The translations under genes were made by a program, and so were the position numbers. From Porticoccaceae bacterium (GTDB taxonomy: Bacteria > Pseudomonadota > Gammaproteobacteria > Pseudomonadales > Porticoccaceae), in the NCBI GenBank assembly GCA_028822155.1, contig JAPKEJ010000007.1:1-64000 (forward strand): DNA of 64,000 bases, given 5' to 3'. The notes beneath the pieces are model-generated. The model was not told the origin of the DNA, searched no databases, and was given only the letters and a program-made list of their open reading frames with translations. Of the stretch, positions 9,949-18,443 are shown piece after piece (the stretch's first letter is position 1; each line of letters opens with the position of its first letter).

Positions 9949-10341
9949 TTATTTCTCAGCGCCCTCTTGTCCCATATTTATTGCAGCCAAGAGTAATAGA
10001 CCCGCAAATATCCCCATATTTTTAAAGAAGTTCTGGGTTTCATGTTGAGTATCAACACCCTCATAAATATTCCAGAAATCATGCAAATTTAGATTAATGA
10101 GTAAGACCATAGCCGCTAAACCCAGCGCACAAATAACAACTTGTTTGTTGAGAAAAAGACAAATGCTCGCTCCAATTTGAGTGACTCCGGCAAGCGCCAG
10201 TAAGGCCGGCACCATGACCATGCCATGGGTTTCCATAAGTGCTATATGCATGTCCCATTGTGCAAATTTCATAATCCCGGGCAAAAGAAAATAGAGCGCC
10301 AGCAAGCCTCGACCAACGTGTATTAATGCAGATTTCATCAT
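9949..10341 (-). CDS. DoxX family membrane protein
   Basis: 130 residues with four hydrophobic helices, starting in the usual DoxX way (GRGLLALYFLLPGIMKF) and with the GASICLFLNK turn in the middle. DoxX-like proteins are small inner-membrane proteins with poorly defined redox or transport roles. AGGAG precedes a double ATG; the second (10338) has the better spacing. It lies downstream of ttcA on the same strand, but a strong hairpin (10437-10501) separates the two, so it is probably expressed on its own. Confidence 0.75.
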   Translation of the reverse strand: MMKSALIHVGRGLLALYFLLPGIMKFAQWDMHIALMETHGMVMVPALLALAGVTQIGASICLFLNKQVVICALGLAAMVLLINLNLHDFWNIYEGVDTQHETQNFFKNMGIFAGLLLLAAINMGQEGAEK

Positions 10342-10436
10342 GGACTCCTGTTATTTTTATTTTAGAATTTTTTAGAGCTATGCTTTCGATTGCGATCGAG
10401 AAGTGTGCCCCATCATTACCCCTACATGCTACCAAT

Positions 10437-10501
10437 AAAACTCAGATTGCGGCCCTTAATAGTCCTGAATTAGGGCTTTTACAGGCCGCAATCTGAGTTT
10501 T
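10437..10501 (-). terminator. Long inverted repeat / terminator after ttcA
   Basis: An 18-bp perfect inverted repeat (10437-10454 with 10484-10501), extendable by 5 bp (ctacc/ggtag) past a 3-base bulge. The loop contains a second imperfect hairpin (cccttaat with attaggg). On the minus strand it starts 16 bases after the ttcA stop, and the outer stem ends in TTTTATT, consistent with an intrinsic terminator. It is much longer than usual and may derive from a palindromic repeat element. Confidence 0.75.
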
Positions 10502-10517
10502 GGTAGAATTTACAATT

Positions 10518-11372
10518 CTAGACATTAATCGCCTGAATCAGTTGTTCAATTTCAACATGCCCACTCGGGTCTATGTCTAACACTCCCCGAGTTAAACCAG
10601 TGAAATCGAACAACTCCGTATCCGCAAGCTGTGATGGAGCTACATTCTTAATCGCACCAAAAATTGCATCAATACGACCAGGAAATTGTCGCTCCCACTG
10701 CTTCAACATATCCTTCACCGCATTTCGCTGAAGGCCCGCTTGAGAGCCACAGAGATTACAGGGAATGATTGGAAATTGCTTTAACTCAGCCAACTCAATG
10801 AGGTCAGATTCTCTACAGTAAGCGAGCGGTCGAATGAGAATATTTTTCTTATCATCTGATAACAACTTAGGCGGCATTGCCTTGAGCTTTCCCTGATAAA
10901 ACATATTCAGAAATAATGTTTCTACAATATCATCCCTATGATGTCCCAGAGCCACTTTAGTGGCGCCGATCTGCTCGGCAAATCCATATAGCGTACCTCT
11001 ACGCAACCTTGAACATAGACTGCAGTAAGTCTTACCCTCGGGGATTTTACTAGTCACTATACTATAGGTATCTTTTTCCAAGATGTGGTATTCGATACCC
11101 AAACCATCCAAATAAGTCGGTAACACCTGCTCTGGAAACCCAGGTTGTTTTTGATCTAAGTTAACAGCAATTAATTCAAAGTCGACCGGTGCGTTTTTTT
11201 GAAGATTCATTAAGATGTCAAGCATGGCATAGGAATCTTTGCCACCAGAAAGGCATACCATAATTCGATCGCCATCTTCGATCATTGCGTAATCTGCTAC
11301 CGCCTTACCGACATTGCGGCGCAAGCGTTTTTGTAGCTTATTCGCTTCTAATTGATTTTTACGACCAGACAT
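10518..11372 (-). CDS. ttcA: tRNA 2-thiocytidine(32) synthetase
   Basis: Adenylates and thiolates C32 of certain tRNAs. With the ATG at 11372 the product is 284 residues. The PP-loop SGGKDS is at 42-47. Two CxxC pairs (CSLC and CNLC) that hold the Fe-S cluster are present, along with the [14 protein letters not shown] motif and the C-terminal ELFDF. A longer frame to 11429 exists, but its extra 19 residues (hydrophobic) are not typical of Ttc[15 protein letters not shown] matches the family start, and AAGG lies upstream. Confidence 0.95.
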   Translation of the reverse strand: MSGRKNQLEANKLQKRLRRNVGKAVADYAMIEDGDRIMVCLSGGKDSYAMLDILMNLQKNAPVDFELIAVNLDQKQPGFPEQVLPTYLDGLGIEYHILEKDTYSIVTSKIPEGKTYCSLCSRLRRGTLYGFAEQIGATKVALGHHRDDIVETLFLNMFYQGKLKAMPPKLLSDDKKNILIRPLAYCRESDLIELAELKQFPIIPCNLCGSQAGLQRNAVKDMLKQWERQFPGRIDAIFGAIKNVAPSQLADTELFDFTGLTRGVLDIDPSGHVEIEQLIQAINV

Positions 11373-11482
11373 TACCAGCACCCTTAATATAAGGTGTGCA
11401 GTATAATTGCTAGGCTGGGGAATCAGCAAACATGATGACTTAATTTAGGCAAATATTCTTTAGTTAGCTGAGATCTTCAAGA

Positions 11483-12004
11483 TTATTTGTGGGGTGCTTT
11501 TCGTAACAAGTCCGGTTGATAGCCAAGCTCAGCAACCACATCAACCAAAGCAGAATAGTCAGCATCAGATATTTTCGGGGTTCGCGCCATAACCCAAACA
11601 TAGTCACGACTTTTTCGGCCGATGATAGTTTGCTGGTAGCTGTCATCTAGATAAACAATTCTATAGTCAGCTTTGATAGGCCAAACAAATTGCATCCCCC
11701 AAATAGCATTATTACTATTATCGACAACGAAGCCCCGCGGCTGATAGATTTTTTGCTCTCCATCAAAGCCTCCATCATTAAAGGTAAAGGTGGTTGCAAT
11801 AGTTCCGTCGGCATCCATTTGATAAGACTCCACTGGATTGTATGCATCTTTTTCAAGAAAAGTGGGAATGTTAGCAATCACATACCAATCTCCCATAAAG
11901 CGATCTAAATCTACATAATCTACGGCAGGCATTGGCTTATGAGTGCTACAAGCAGCAACAGATAAAAGCATAATGATTATTAAGGTATGTTTAAAAGTTC
12001 GCAT
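11483..12004 (-). CDS. blc: Outer-membrane lipocalin (Blc-like)
   Basis: 173-residue lipoprotein lipocalin. The signal peptide ends with lipobox VAAC. Lipocalin signature 1 is FMGDWYVIANIPT, and the C-terminal strands contain YVWVMARTPKISDADY, as in bacterial Blc. It is predicted to sit in the outer membrane and bind fatty acids or lysophospholipids. The ATG follows GGGAGA and begins one base after the stop of the upstream gene, so the two are co-transcribed and probably translationally coupled. Confidence 0.92.
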   Translation of the reverse strand: MRTFKHTLIIIMLLSVAACSTHKPMPAVDYVDLDRFMGDWYVIANIPTFLEKDAYNPVESYQMDADGTIATTFTFNDGGFDGEQKIYQPRGFVVDNSNNAIWGMQFVWPIKADYRIVYLDDSYQQTIIGRKSRDYVWVMARTPKISDADYSALVDVVAELGYQPDLLRKAPHK

Positions 12005-12005
12005 T

Positions 12006-12626
12006 TCATTCTCCCGATGTGTCGTAGACTCTCTGGTATCTTAACGTTCCCACAATTTTTAGATCCGACTCAAGTGATTGCCACTCGCTAGATTTATCGT
12101 ATTTAAGTCGGATCTCAGTTTTGGGTAACCCAAGGGTTTTACGGGTCATTAAAGTATTTGGGTCAAATTCTGACTCAAGAGTAACCGGGGTATATTTGCC
12201 CGTCTCCACATTAAGTAAACTTTCATCTTCAAGCCATTCAGGACGCCAATAGGCAAAGCTCTTCGTGCACTCTTTTAGGCTCTCCTCGACGCCGGAATTA
12301 GTCACGACGAACCTGCCTGCCAATAGCTTACCGCTAATCTCAATATTTTTATTGTTACGTTGAGTGGTGCTTTCTACACTTTTTAAACAACCATCTTTCC
12401 AGATTTCTTTTGCGGAGTGTCTGTATTTAATCTTTTTAATCAGTAGTACATTAAAGTCCATTGAGGCTTCTGAAGTGACTTCCAAATCACCCCCATGTTC
12501 TCTCATTGTGAAGTGATGCTGTCCAACTTCATTATTATCTAAAAAAATTTTAAATCTAATAGCTTCGGGCTCAGCGATACAAAGCTCCATCGGAAGCAAG
12601 AATACTAAAAACATTAGACGGTACAT
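12006..12626 (-). CDS. DUF6134-like exported protein
   Basis: 206 residues with an N-terminal signal peptide (MYRLMFLVFLLPMELCIAE). The rest is a beta-rich, soluble domain. The opening RFKIFLDNNEVGQHHFTM, a mid-protein YRHSAKEIWKDGCL segment and the C-terminal GTLRYQRVY resemble DUF6134 proteins, recalled from memory. Such proteins are found next to lipocalins in gammaproteobacterial clusters. No enzymatic motif is visible. It is first in a two-gene operon with the lipocalin, suggesting a joint envelope-lipid role (inference). Confidence 0.6.
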   Translation of the reverse strand: MYRLMFLVFLLPMELCIAEPEAIRFKIFLDNNEVGQHHFTMREHGGDLEVTSEASMDFNVLLIKKIKYRHSAKEIWKDGCLKSVESTTQRNNKNIEISGKLLAGRFVVTNSGVEESLKECTKSFAYWRPEWLEDESLLNVETGKYTPVTLESEFDPNTLMTRKTLGLPKTEIRLKYDKSSEWQSLESDLKIVGTLRYQRVYDTSGE

Positions 12627-12763
12627 GACAACTTCCTTTTTCTATCAACCTTTAAACTACAGGAGTAGAGTGGCGCGACCCTCCAGATCGGGCCATTTAT
12701 AACACAAAGTCTTGTGCTAAACCTTGACATTCATTACCCCCCAAAAAGTCAACTTTAATTGAC

Positions 12764-12789
12764 TATAAGTAAAGTATACTTTACTTATA
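12764..12789. promoter_or_regulatory. 26-bp perfect palindrome, candidate operator
   Basis: Every base from 12764 to 12789 pairs about the centre 12776/12777; the half-site is TATAAGTAAAGTA. It is 76 bp upstream of the membrane-protein/HTH operon. A TTGACT at 12759-12764 could be a -35 box, which would put the right arm over the -10 region. This is a classic layout for autorepression by the XRE-type regulator encoded downstream (inference). Confidence 0.7.
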
Positions 12790-12865
12790 AGTGCTGTTTC
12801 TGTATGCTTTTTGGCTATAACAGACCTCATGTTAACGATATTTAATAATAAAGGAATATAGACTA

Positions 12866-13297
12866 ATGAAAAAGTTAATTGCCGCCGCTCTCAAATTAGA
12901 TTTACCAATGCGAGATATAAAAAATGCAAACACTGTTAACCTGTGGATGCTGTTATGGGCAGCCACCTTTGTGGGAGCTGACCTGATGATCGAATTTACT
13001 AACGACTGGTATTATTTTATAGAAATAATGTTACTTGCCATCGCACTTCATTTGGGTGCAACGATAGTGATGATATTAAAATTCAAACGTCTCCTGAAGC
13101 AACTGGACGAAATGGAGAAAAAAATACAGTTGGATGCCATAGCTTTAGCCGCAGGAGCTGCGCTGGCTGGATGCTCAGTGGGCTCGATATTGGATAACTC
13201 CAATCTAATAGCAAGTGTCGATACGAACAGCATAATTATAATACTCTGCTTCACCTATATGTGTGCACTGATTGTTGGCAGGATCCGTCTTCGATGA
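12866..13297 (+). CDS. Four-helix membrane protein paired with HTH gene
   Basis: 143 residues. Hydrophobic segments are at about 26-43, 50-72, 92-112 and 118-138. A charged segment rich in Lys/Glu (KFKRLLKQLDEMEKKIQLD) lies between helices 2 and 3 on the likely cytoplasmic side. I do not recognise the family. The stop overlaps the start of the downstream XRE regulator by ATGA, so the two are translated as a pair. Pairs of a small multi-spanning protein and a COG1476-type regulator are common, and the membrane protein may sense something or sequester the regulator, but no function can be read from the sequence. Confidence 0.75.
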   Translation: MKKLIAAALKLDLPMRDIKNANTVNLWMLLWAATFVGADLMIEFTNDWYYFIEIMLLAIALHLGATIVMILKFKRLLKQLDEMEKKIQLDAIALAAGAALAGCSVGSILDNSNLIASVDTNSIIIILCFTYMCALIVGRIRLR

Positions 13298-13494
13298 AAA
13301 ATCGCATGAAAGTTTTACGTGCAGAGCGCGACTGGACCCAGGCAGATCTAGCAGGGAAATTGGAAGTCTCGCGACAGACAATAAATGCGATCGAAAAAGG
13401 CAAGTTTGACCCCAGTCTTCCACTGGCATTCAAGGCGGCACGCTTATTTAAGTTACAGATTGAAGAAATCTTTCAGGACAATAATGAAGCATAA
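13294..13494 (+). CDS. XRE-family regulator (COG1476 type)
   Basis: 66-residue single-domain helix-turn-helix protein. The typical start MKNRMKVLRAERDWTQADLA is followed by recognition helix residues SRQTINAIEKG and DPSLPLAFKAARLF. The ATG at 13294 overlaps the stop of the membrane-protein gene (ATGA). A longer frame from GTG at 13261 would add 11 residues not found in the family. It probably dimerises on the 26-bp palindrome at 12764 and controls its own operon (inference). Confidence 0.9.
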   Translation: MKNRMKVLRAERDWTQADLAGKLEVSRQTINAIEKGKFDPSLPLAFKAARLFKLQIEEIFQDNNEA

Positions 13495-13560
13495 ATCATT
13501 TTAATTTGTTGCTTAGAGCACAAGCGCGGCAATAGAGATCGCAAAGCCGTATTAATGATT

Positions 13561-14190
13561 TCACCCTTTGGTACGTCGTGCTTGGTCAATTTTACCTGCA
13601 GTCTCTCTGCGTGCGGAGCTATCTTTTTTAACGAGAACATAAGTAGCACCTACGCCTCCGTGAGTTTTTTGAGCACTATGGAAAGCCAACACCTGATCAA
13701 ATTGTTGTAACCAATGATTAACACAACTTTTAAGGCGAGCAGGTTGCTCTCTCCCCTCACCTTTGCCGTGAGTAACTAAGGCGCACCTAACGCCATGTCT
13801 TTGGCAATCATCGACGAAATGCCACAAGGCATTGCGAGCCTGTTCGACCGTATGTCGATGTAAATCAAGCTGTGATTGAATTTCATATTTTCCAAGGCGC
13901 AAGTTTTTGTACACTCCATGCTGAACACCTGGTCTTACAAATTCCAAATAGGCCAAAGGGTCAACCTGTTCGATAATACTTGCTGGATCAAGCGTGTTGG
14001 ATTCAACAACAATCTCCTCCTGTGCTGCCTTGCGCCTCTCTATAACACCTGGTGTTATCTGTGCCGGCTTGGCAATATGAGAAGAACCTTTTCCGCTCAG
14101 GGGTCGGATGTCATCGCCGACCATATCAACAAAGTCCTTATCGCTGAGTTCTTCCGATTCTCCTTTTTCTGAACTACCTATCGATGACAT
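13561..14190 (-). CDS. Smr-domain protein (SmrA/YdaL-like)
   Basis: 209 residues from the ATG at 14190, which has AGGA with 8-base spacing; a frame start at 14214 lacks a ribosome site. An N-terminal low-complexity region precedes a C-terminal Smr domain with the hallmark LDLHRHTVEQAR and the loop THGKGEG, then KTHGGVGATYVLVKK. Stand-alone Smr proteins are nucleases or RNA/DNA-binding proteins, and related ones are known in ribosome rescue. The region before the domain (PLAYLEFVRPGVQHGVYKNLRLGKY) is the conserved lead-in of gammaproteobacterial Smr proteins. Confidence 0.88.
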   Translation of the reverse strand: MSSIGSSEKGESEELSDKDFVDMVGDDIRPLSGKGSSHIAKPAQITPGVIERRKAAQEEIVVESNTLDPASIIEQVDPLAYLEFVRPGVQHGVYKNLRLGKYEIQSQLDLHRHTVEQARNALWHFVDDCQRHGVRCALVTHGKGEGREQPARLKSCVNHWLQQFDQVLAFHSAQKTHGGVGATYVLVKKDSSARRETAGKIDQARRTKG

Positions 14191-14290
14191 GTTGTGTTTC
14201 CTGCAATTGATCAACTGAATTTAAAACTAGGGTAGTCGTTGTAAGACTGCTGCTTGATGTATTATACCTGCCCCCTCAATGGAGCCAACC

Positions 14291-14776
14291 ATGCACGTTT
14301 CTGCCCACCATGTTATTAGTGTTCACTATACCCTCAGCGATGACGATAATGCATTGATTGACTCAACTTACGACGATAATAAGCCAATGGTTTACCTCCA
14401 TGGTCGAGGACAGATGATTATTGGTTTTGAGCAGTCAATCGCGAAGGCTAAAGTGGGTGAAAAGCGTAATTTTACCGTGGCTCCAAGTGAGGGTTATGGA
14501 CTGAGAAATGTCAATAACACACAAAGAATCCCCATAAAGTACCTGAAACATGAGGGGAAATTAACTATCGGTAAAGCCATACATATAAATACCGACACTG
14601 GTGTCAAGCCAGGCACGGTTATTAAAGTTGGAAAGTTTAATGTCGATGTCGATATGAACCATCCGCTAGCAGGAAAGAATCTTAGCTTTGATGTCGAGAT
14701 CGTAGATATTAGAAAAGCGACCGACGAAGAGACTGCCCATGGTCATGTTCACGGTGACCAAGGTTGCCATCAGTAA
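14291..14776 (+). CDS. slyD: FKBP-type prolyl isomerase, SlyD-like
   Basis: 161 residues from the ATG at 14291, which has GGAG 7 bases upstream; the ATG at 14279 lacks a site. The FKBP domain is split by an IF chaperone insert as in SlyD: MVYLHGRGQMIIGFEQSI, then FTVAPSEGYG, the insert, and MNHPLAGKNLSFDVEIVDI. The C-terminal tail HGHVHGDQGCH is a short metal-binding segment, much shorter than the E. coli one. Residues in the FKBP active site differ somewhat from the consensus. The stop overlaps the next gene by one base (TAATG). Confidence 0.9.
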   Translation: MHVSAHHVISVHYTLSDDDNALIDSTYDDNKPMVYLHGRGQMIIGFEQSIAKAKVGEKRNFTVAPSEGYGLRNVNNTQRIPIKYLKHEGKLTIGKAIHINTDTGVKPGTVIKVGKFNVDVDMNHPLAGKNLSFDVEIVDIRKATDEETAHGHVHGDQGCHQ

Positions 14777-15555
14777 TGGAGTTGTACTGGTACCAATACA
14801 CCCTGATTGCTATAGTTTTCATATGGAGTGGCTTTGTGCGTTCTGGGCTAGGGTTTGGTGGAGCATTATTTACCATACCCTTCCTGCTGCTGATTCATGA
14901 TGATCCGTTATTTTTCCTACCTATCATTTCCATTCATTTACTATTTTTCGCCCCTTTGACACTTTTTTTCGGTAATCGCAAAGTGACTGACGGTCAAGAC
15001 CAACCTATTGCTGATGCAAACACTGTTAACTGGCGCTTTGTCCGTTTTTCACTGGCGATTATGTTCATACCGAAATTAGCCGGTGTTATTGGTCTTATCG
15101 TGCTACCGACAGAGCTAATGAATAGTATTATTTTCTTGTTGATTGCTGGCTACTCAATGACCTATATCTTGGGTCGTCCACTGCAAAGTAGCAGCCAAAC
15201 CCTGGACATCGTATTTTTGGTCATTGGTGCCTATATTAGTGGGACATCGCTAGTTGGTGGACCAATGGTTATCGCGGTCGCACTGCGTCATATCAAACCT
15301 TTTCAGTTCAGAGACACCTTATTCGTTATTTGGACGGTTCTGGTCAGTATAAAACTGGCCGCGTTCGCATGGGCAGGTATCAGTCTGAACTTTGTCGCTG
15401 CACTATATTTACTCCCATTTGCTGGGATAGGTCATTTTGTTGGTTTGGGCGCGCATGAGCGATTACTGCGCCAGGATAGTAAAAAGTTCTATCGAATTCT
15501 GGGATCGATATTATTCTGCGCCTCTGGCGCTGGTTTGTACCAGGTGCTGTCCTAA
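14776..15555 (+). CDS. TauE/SafE family anion exporter
   Basis: 259-residue membrane protein with about eight helices. The family's N-terminal motif SGFVRSGLGFGGALFTIPFLLL and the mirrored second-half motif GAYISGTSLVGGPMVIAVAL are present. TauE/SafE proteins export sulfite, sulfoacetate or related organic anions. The ATG overlaps the slyD stop by one base; the TTG-initiated longer frame (14764) is less likely. No taurine or sulfonate genes are adjacent, so the substrate is unknown. Confidence 0.85.
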   Translation: MELYWYQYTLIAIVFIWSGFVRSGLGFGGALFTIPFLLLIHDDPLFFLPIISIHLLFFAPLTLFFGNRKVTDGQDQPIADANTVNWRFVRFSLAIMFIPKLAGVIGLIVLPTELMNSIIFLLIAGYSMTYILGRPLQSSSQTLDIVFLVIGAYISGTSLVGGPMVIAVALRHIKPFQFRDTLFVIWTVLVSIKLAAFAWAGISLNFVAALYLLPFAGIGHFVGLGAHERLLRQDSKKFYRILGSILFCASGAGLYQVLS

Positions 15556-15592
15556 AAAAAGAGCGCTACGAACATTCTCATAGCGCCCTTTT
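15556..15592. terminator. Bidirectional terminator
   Basis: The stem gcgcta/tagcgc is flanked by an A-run on the left (aaaaaaa after the TauE stop) and ccctttt on the right. It therefore works as a T-tract hairpin in both directions between the convergent TauE-like and acyl-CoA dehydrogenase genes. Confidence 0.85.
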
Positions 15593-15621
15593 CCGGGGGT
15601 AAAACTGTTTAAAGCAGCCTT

Positions 15622-17439
15622 TTAGGTGGCATCAAAATACTCTGTTGGCATAGCCATAACACTGCTGGTATTGGCCTTCATAGTTTTAGCATGAGTATCT
15701 GCCCGAGGGAGAATCCGTTGGAAGAAAAATTCTGCCGTGTGAAGCTTATCAGTTAGAAATTGGGTATCACCCTCTCCCGCCTTTAACTTCGCAGCTGCAA
15801 CTGAACTCATACGGGCAAACATGTAAGCCATATAGGCATAACCTGAAAACATCAAAAAATCTACCGACCCTGCGCCAACAGAATCTGGGTTTTTCTTAGC
15901 CCCAGCACCCAGTCTATAAGCCAACAATCGCCACCTAATAGCGAGTTTGGCAACTTGCCAAGCTTGGTGACGAACAACTTTATTCTTGCCTGCCGCGGTC
16001 CACGGCATAAAGCCTTTGGCAAAGGACAGCATTTCACCGGTAAATATATTGAGTTGTCTTAATTTATCCATAAGGACTTTCCGTCCTACTAGATCTAAAG
16101 CCTGAATACCTGTCGTACCTTCATAGAGCGTAGCAATGCGACTATCTCTTAAAATCTGTTCCATGCCCCACTCTTTGATGTAGCCGTGGCCGCCAAATAC
16201 CTGGACGCCATGATTAGCCGCCTCAACGCCTAATTCAGTAATAAACCCTTTAAGTATTGGAGTACAAAACCCTAGTCGATTTTCCGCTGTCTTTTTTGAC
16301 GCTTCTGTCTTACCTGCACGATAAATATCGGCAAACTGAGAAGCATAGGTCACCATGGCACGGCCACCCTCGGCGATCGCTCGCTGAGTTAACAACATAC
16401 GTCGCACATCAGGATGTTCGATAATGGCGTCTGCTGGACCCTCTGGGTTTTTAACACCTGAAATCGAGCGCATTGCCAACCGATCTCGAGCATAAGCCGA
16501 CGCGCCTTGATAAGACCGTTCAGCCGCAGACACGCCTTGGCTAGCAGTGCCAATACGCGCCACATTCATATAGGTGAACATAGCGTTCAAACCATCATGA
16601 GGTTTACCGATCAGAAAGCTCTTGGCACCATCGAAATTTAGCACCGCTGTACCATTACCATGAATGCCCATTTTGTGTTCAATAGAGCCACACCTGACCC
16701 CATTCCTTTCTCCTAAAGAACCATCTGCGGCCGGTAAAAACTTAGGAATAATAAAGAGTGACAACCCTTTAGTACCTTTGGGAGCATCGGGTAGCTTGGC
16801 TAATACTATATGAACAATATTTTCGGTGAGGTCATGCTCACCTGCACTGATGAAAATTTTAGTCCCATCGACACTGAAACTCCCATCTTCATTGGGTACA
16901 GCTTTGGTCTTCATCTGCCCCAAATCAGTCCCACAATGTGGCTCAGTCAAACACATTGTGCCACTCCAAACGCCACTGATTAGTTTAGTCAGGTAATCGC
17001 TCTTCTGCTGATCAGTACCATGATCTTCAAGAGTGGCTATAGCCCCCTCGCTTAAACCTGGGTACATTGCCCAAGCCCAATTAGCCGTGGTTATCATTTC
17101 AGTGACCGCCAGTCCCACCGATGATGGAAGTTGCTGACCGCCAGCATCCTCGCTGCCAGTCAGAGAGGTCCAACCTGCTTCTATATAGGTCTTGTAGGCT
17201 TCTTTGAATCCAGCAGGTGTAGTCACTACGCCATCATTCCAGACACAACCTTCATCACCAGATTGGTAGAGCGGTGCTAACTCATTCTCGCTAAACTTTG
17301 CTCCCTCGGTAAAAATAGCTTCAAGCATATCGGGGGTTGCTTGATCGCCACCCACAACTTTCTGATACTGAGTTTGCATGTCAAAGACGTCATTAAACAA
17401 AAATAACACGTCTTTCATCGGAACTTTATAATTAGGCAT
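15622..17439 (-). CDS. Acyl-CoA dehydrogenase (long, DmdC/FadE5-like)
   Basis: FAD enzyme of 605 residues, in the long subgroup with a C-terminal extension. The FAD/substrate motifs MCLTEPHCGTDLG, KIFISAGEH and the helix with GGHGYIKEWGMEQILRD are seen. The C-terminal DUF-type extension runs from about 470. This subgroup includes MMPA-CoA dehydrogenase DmdC and several PA0508-like enzymes; the exact acyl substrate cannot be read. AGGA precedes the ATG. It overlaps the end of the MaoC-type gene by 8 bp, giving a two-gene beta-oxidation unit divergent from an AraC regulator. Confidence 0.9.
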   Translation of the reverse strand: MPNYKVPMKDVLFLFNDVFDMQTQYQKVVGGDQATPDMLEAIFTEGAKFSENELAPLYQSGDEGCVWNDGVVTTPAGFKEAYKTYIEAGWTSLTGSEDAGGQQLPSSVGLAVTEMITTANWAWAMYPGLSEGAIATLEDHGTDQQKSDYLTKLISGVWSGTMCLTEPHCGTDLGQMKTKAVPNEDGSFSVDGTKIFISAGEHDLTENIVHIVLAKLPDAPKGTKGLSLFIIPKFLPAADGSLGERNGVRCGSIEHKMGIHGNGTAVLNFDGAKSFLIGKPHDGLNAMFTYMNVARIGTASQGVSAAERSYQGASAYARDRLAMRSISGVKNPEGPADAIIEHPDVRRMLLTQRAIAEGGRAMVTYASQFADIYRAGKTEASKKTAENRLGFCTPILKGFITELGVEAANHGVQVFGGHGYIKEWGMEQILRDSRIATLYEGTTGIQALDLVGRKVLMDKLRQLNIFTGEMLSFAKGFMPWTAAGKNKVVRHQAWQVAKLAIRWRLLAYRLGAGAKKNPDSVGAGSVDFLMFSGYAYMAYMFARMSSVAAAKLKAGEGDTQFLTDKLHTAEFFFQRILPRADTHAKTMKANTSSVMAMPTEYFDAT

Positions 17440-18337
17440 TGGTGAAATCCTGTGAAATAGAACCTTCTAAGTGGGCGTACTCACCCGTTTGGTTGAAAAG
17501 TGAAAACTGGGTCTGCCGCGGACATTCTTTAGTGTAAAACAAGACCTTTGACGGCAAAAATAATGGGCGATGAAACCTGACATCAACAGTGTATCCAGCA
17601 TCAGGTAACTGCTCAGAGAGCATGGCGAGGCAACGTGCTTTGCTCCACATACCATGAGCTATAGCTTTTTTGAAACCAAATAATTTGGCCGTGATATTGG
17701 CCATATGAATAGGATTATAATCGCCAGAAACCTTGGCATAGCGTCTTCCCATATTGCTATCCACCTGCCATTCCTGAGGGCTACCTTCCTGTATCACTGG
17801 GGTTTTTAACTCTCGGTCTATGTTAGTTTTGGAGCGGTATAACATTGTAGAAAGACATGACCAGACGATTTCATTGTCAACTTTTACCGACCCTTCAACC
17901 GTCCATTCGAGACCTCTGGAGGTTAGCTGACTATTACCTATCGTCGTAGACAGACTCATTGGCTGCTTAATATCGAAATTATGATGAACAGCTATTTTGT
18001 TCGCCAAATGCACCTGTCCCATCGCGTTCATAGGAAAGTCTCGATGCGTCATAATATTTAAGACCATGGGAAACGTCAGCATATTTAAATAGGTTGCGGG
18101 TAACTTTTCACCCACCTGAAAGCCGCACAAAGTCTGATAGGCTCGCAGATGGTTCTGATCAACATAAACATCATCAACGGAATTGCCCAGACAAGGTATC
18201 GAATGACCCAGCTGATATCTATCTGTTTTAAATACCGACTTCCCAAACAGACCAGTCATGCTAGGCAATCGATCTAATTTCTCGATCAGCAACTGATCGT
18301 AAGCATCGGTGACAGAGGAGTTTTTCAATTTATCCAT
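17432..18337 (-). CDS. MaoC-type acyl-CoA hydratase/dehydratase
   Basis: 301 residues with the hot-dog hydratase 2 signature SGDYNPIHMANITAKLFGFKKAIAHGMW in the C-terminal half, including the Asp/His catalytic pair. The N-terminal half is a second, diverged hot-dog region (LPATYLNMLTFPMVLNIM), so the protein looks like a double hot-dog. It probably hydrates the enoyl-CoA made by the adjacent dehydrogenase. It is first in the operon and divergent from the AraC regulator at 18444. Confidence 0.85.
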   Translation of the reverse strand: MDKLKNSSVTDAYDQLLIEKLDRLPSMTGLFGKSVFKTDRYQLGHSIPCLGNSVDDVYVDQNHLRAYQTLCGFQVGEKLPATYLNMLTFPMVLNIMTHRDFPMNAMGQVHLANKIAVHHNFDIKQPMSLSTTIGNSQLTSRGLEWTVEGSVKVDNEIVWSCLSTMLYRSKTNIDRELKTPVIQEGSPQEWQVDSNMGRRYAKVSGDYNPIHMANITAKLFGFKKAIAHGMWSKARCLAMLSEQLPDAGYTVDVRFHRPLFLPSKVLFYTKECPRQTQFSLFNQTGEYAHLEGSISQDFTNA

Positions 18338-18443
18338 GACATAACATTAAACATCTCATTAGCGTAAGTCAGTAGCTATAAAACTCACAGTTTTGTCATT
18401 TGGGTCAATTGTGTATGATGCTACCCTATCTTGGGGGTTTTTT

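Noticed and set aside
12764-12789. Palindrome as an intrinsic terminator
   Set aside because: It is AT-only with no G/C stem or T-tract following, and lies in front of an operon rather than behind a gene.
15622-17439. Acyl-CoA dehydrogenase as DmdC in a DMSP demethylation pathway
   Set aside because: The family includes DmdC, but no dmdB, dmdA or dmdD is nearby and the partner gene is MaoC-type, so a specific substrate cannot be claimed.
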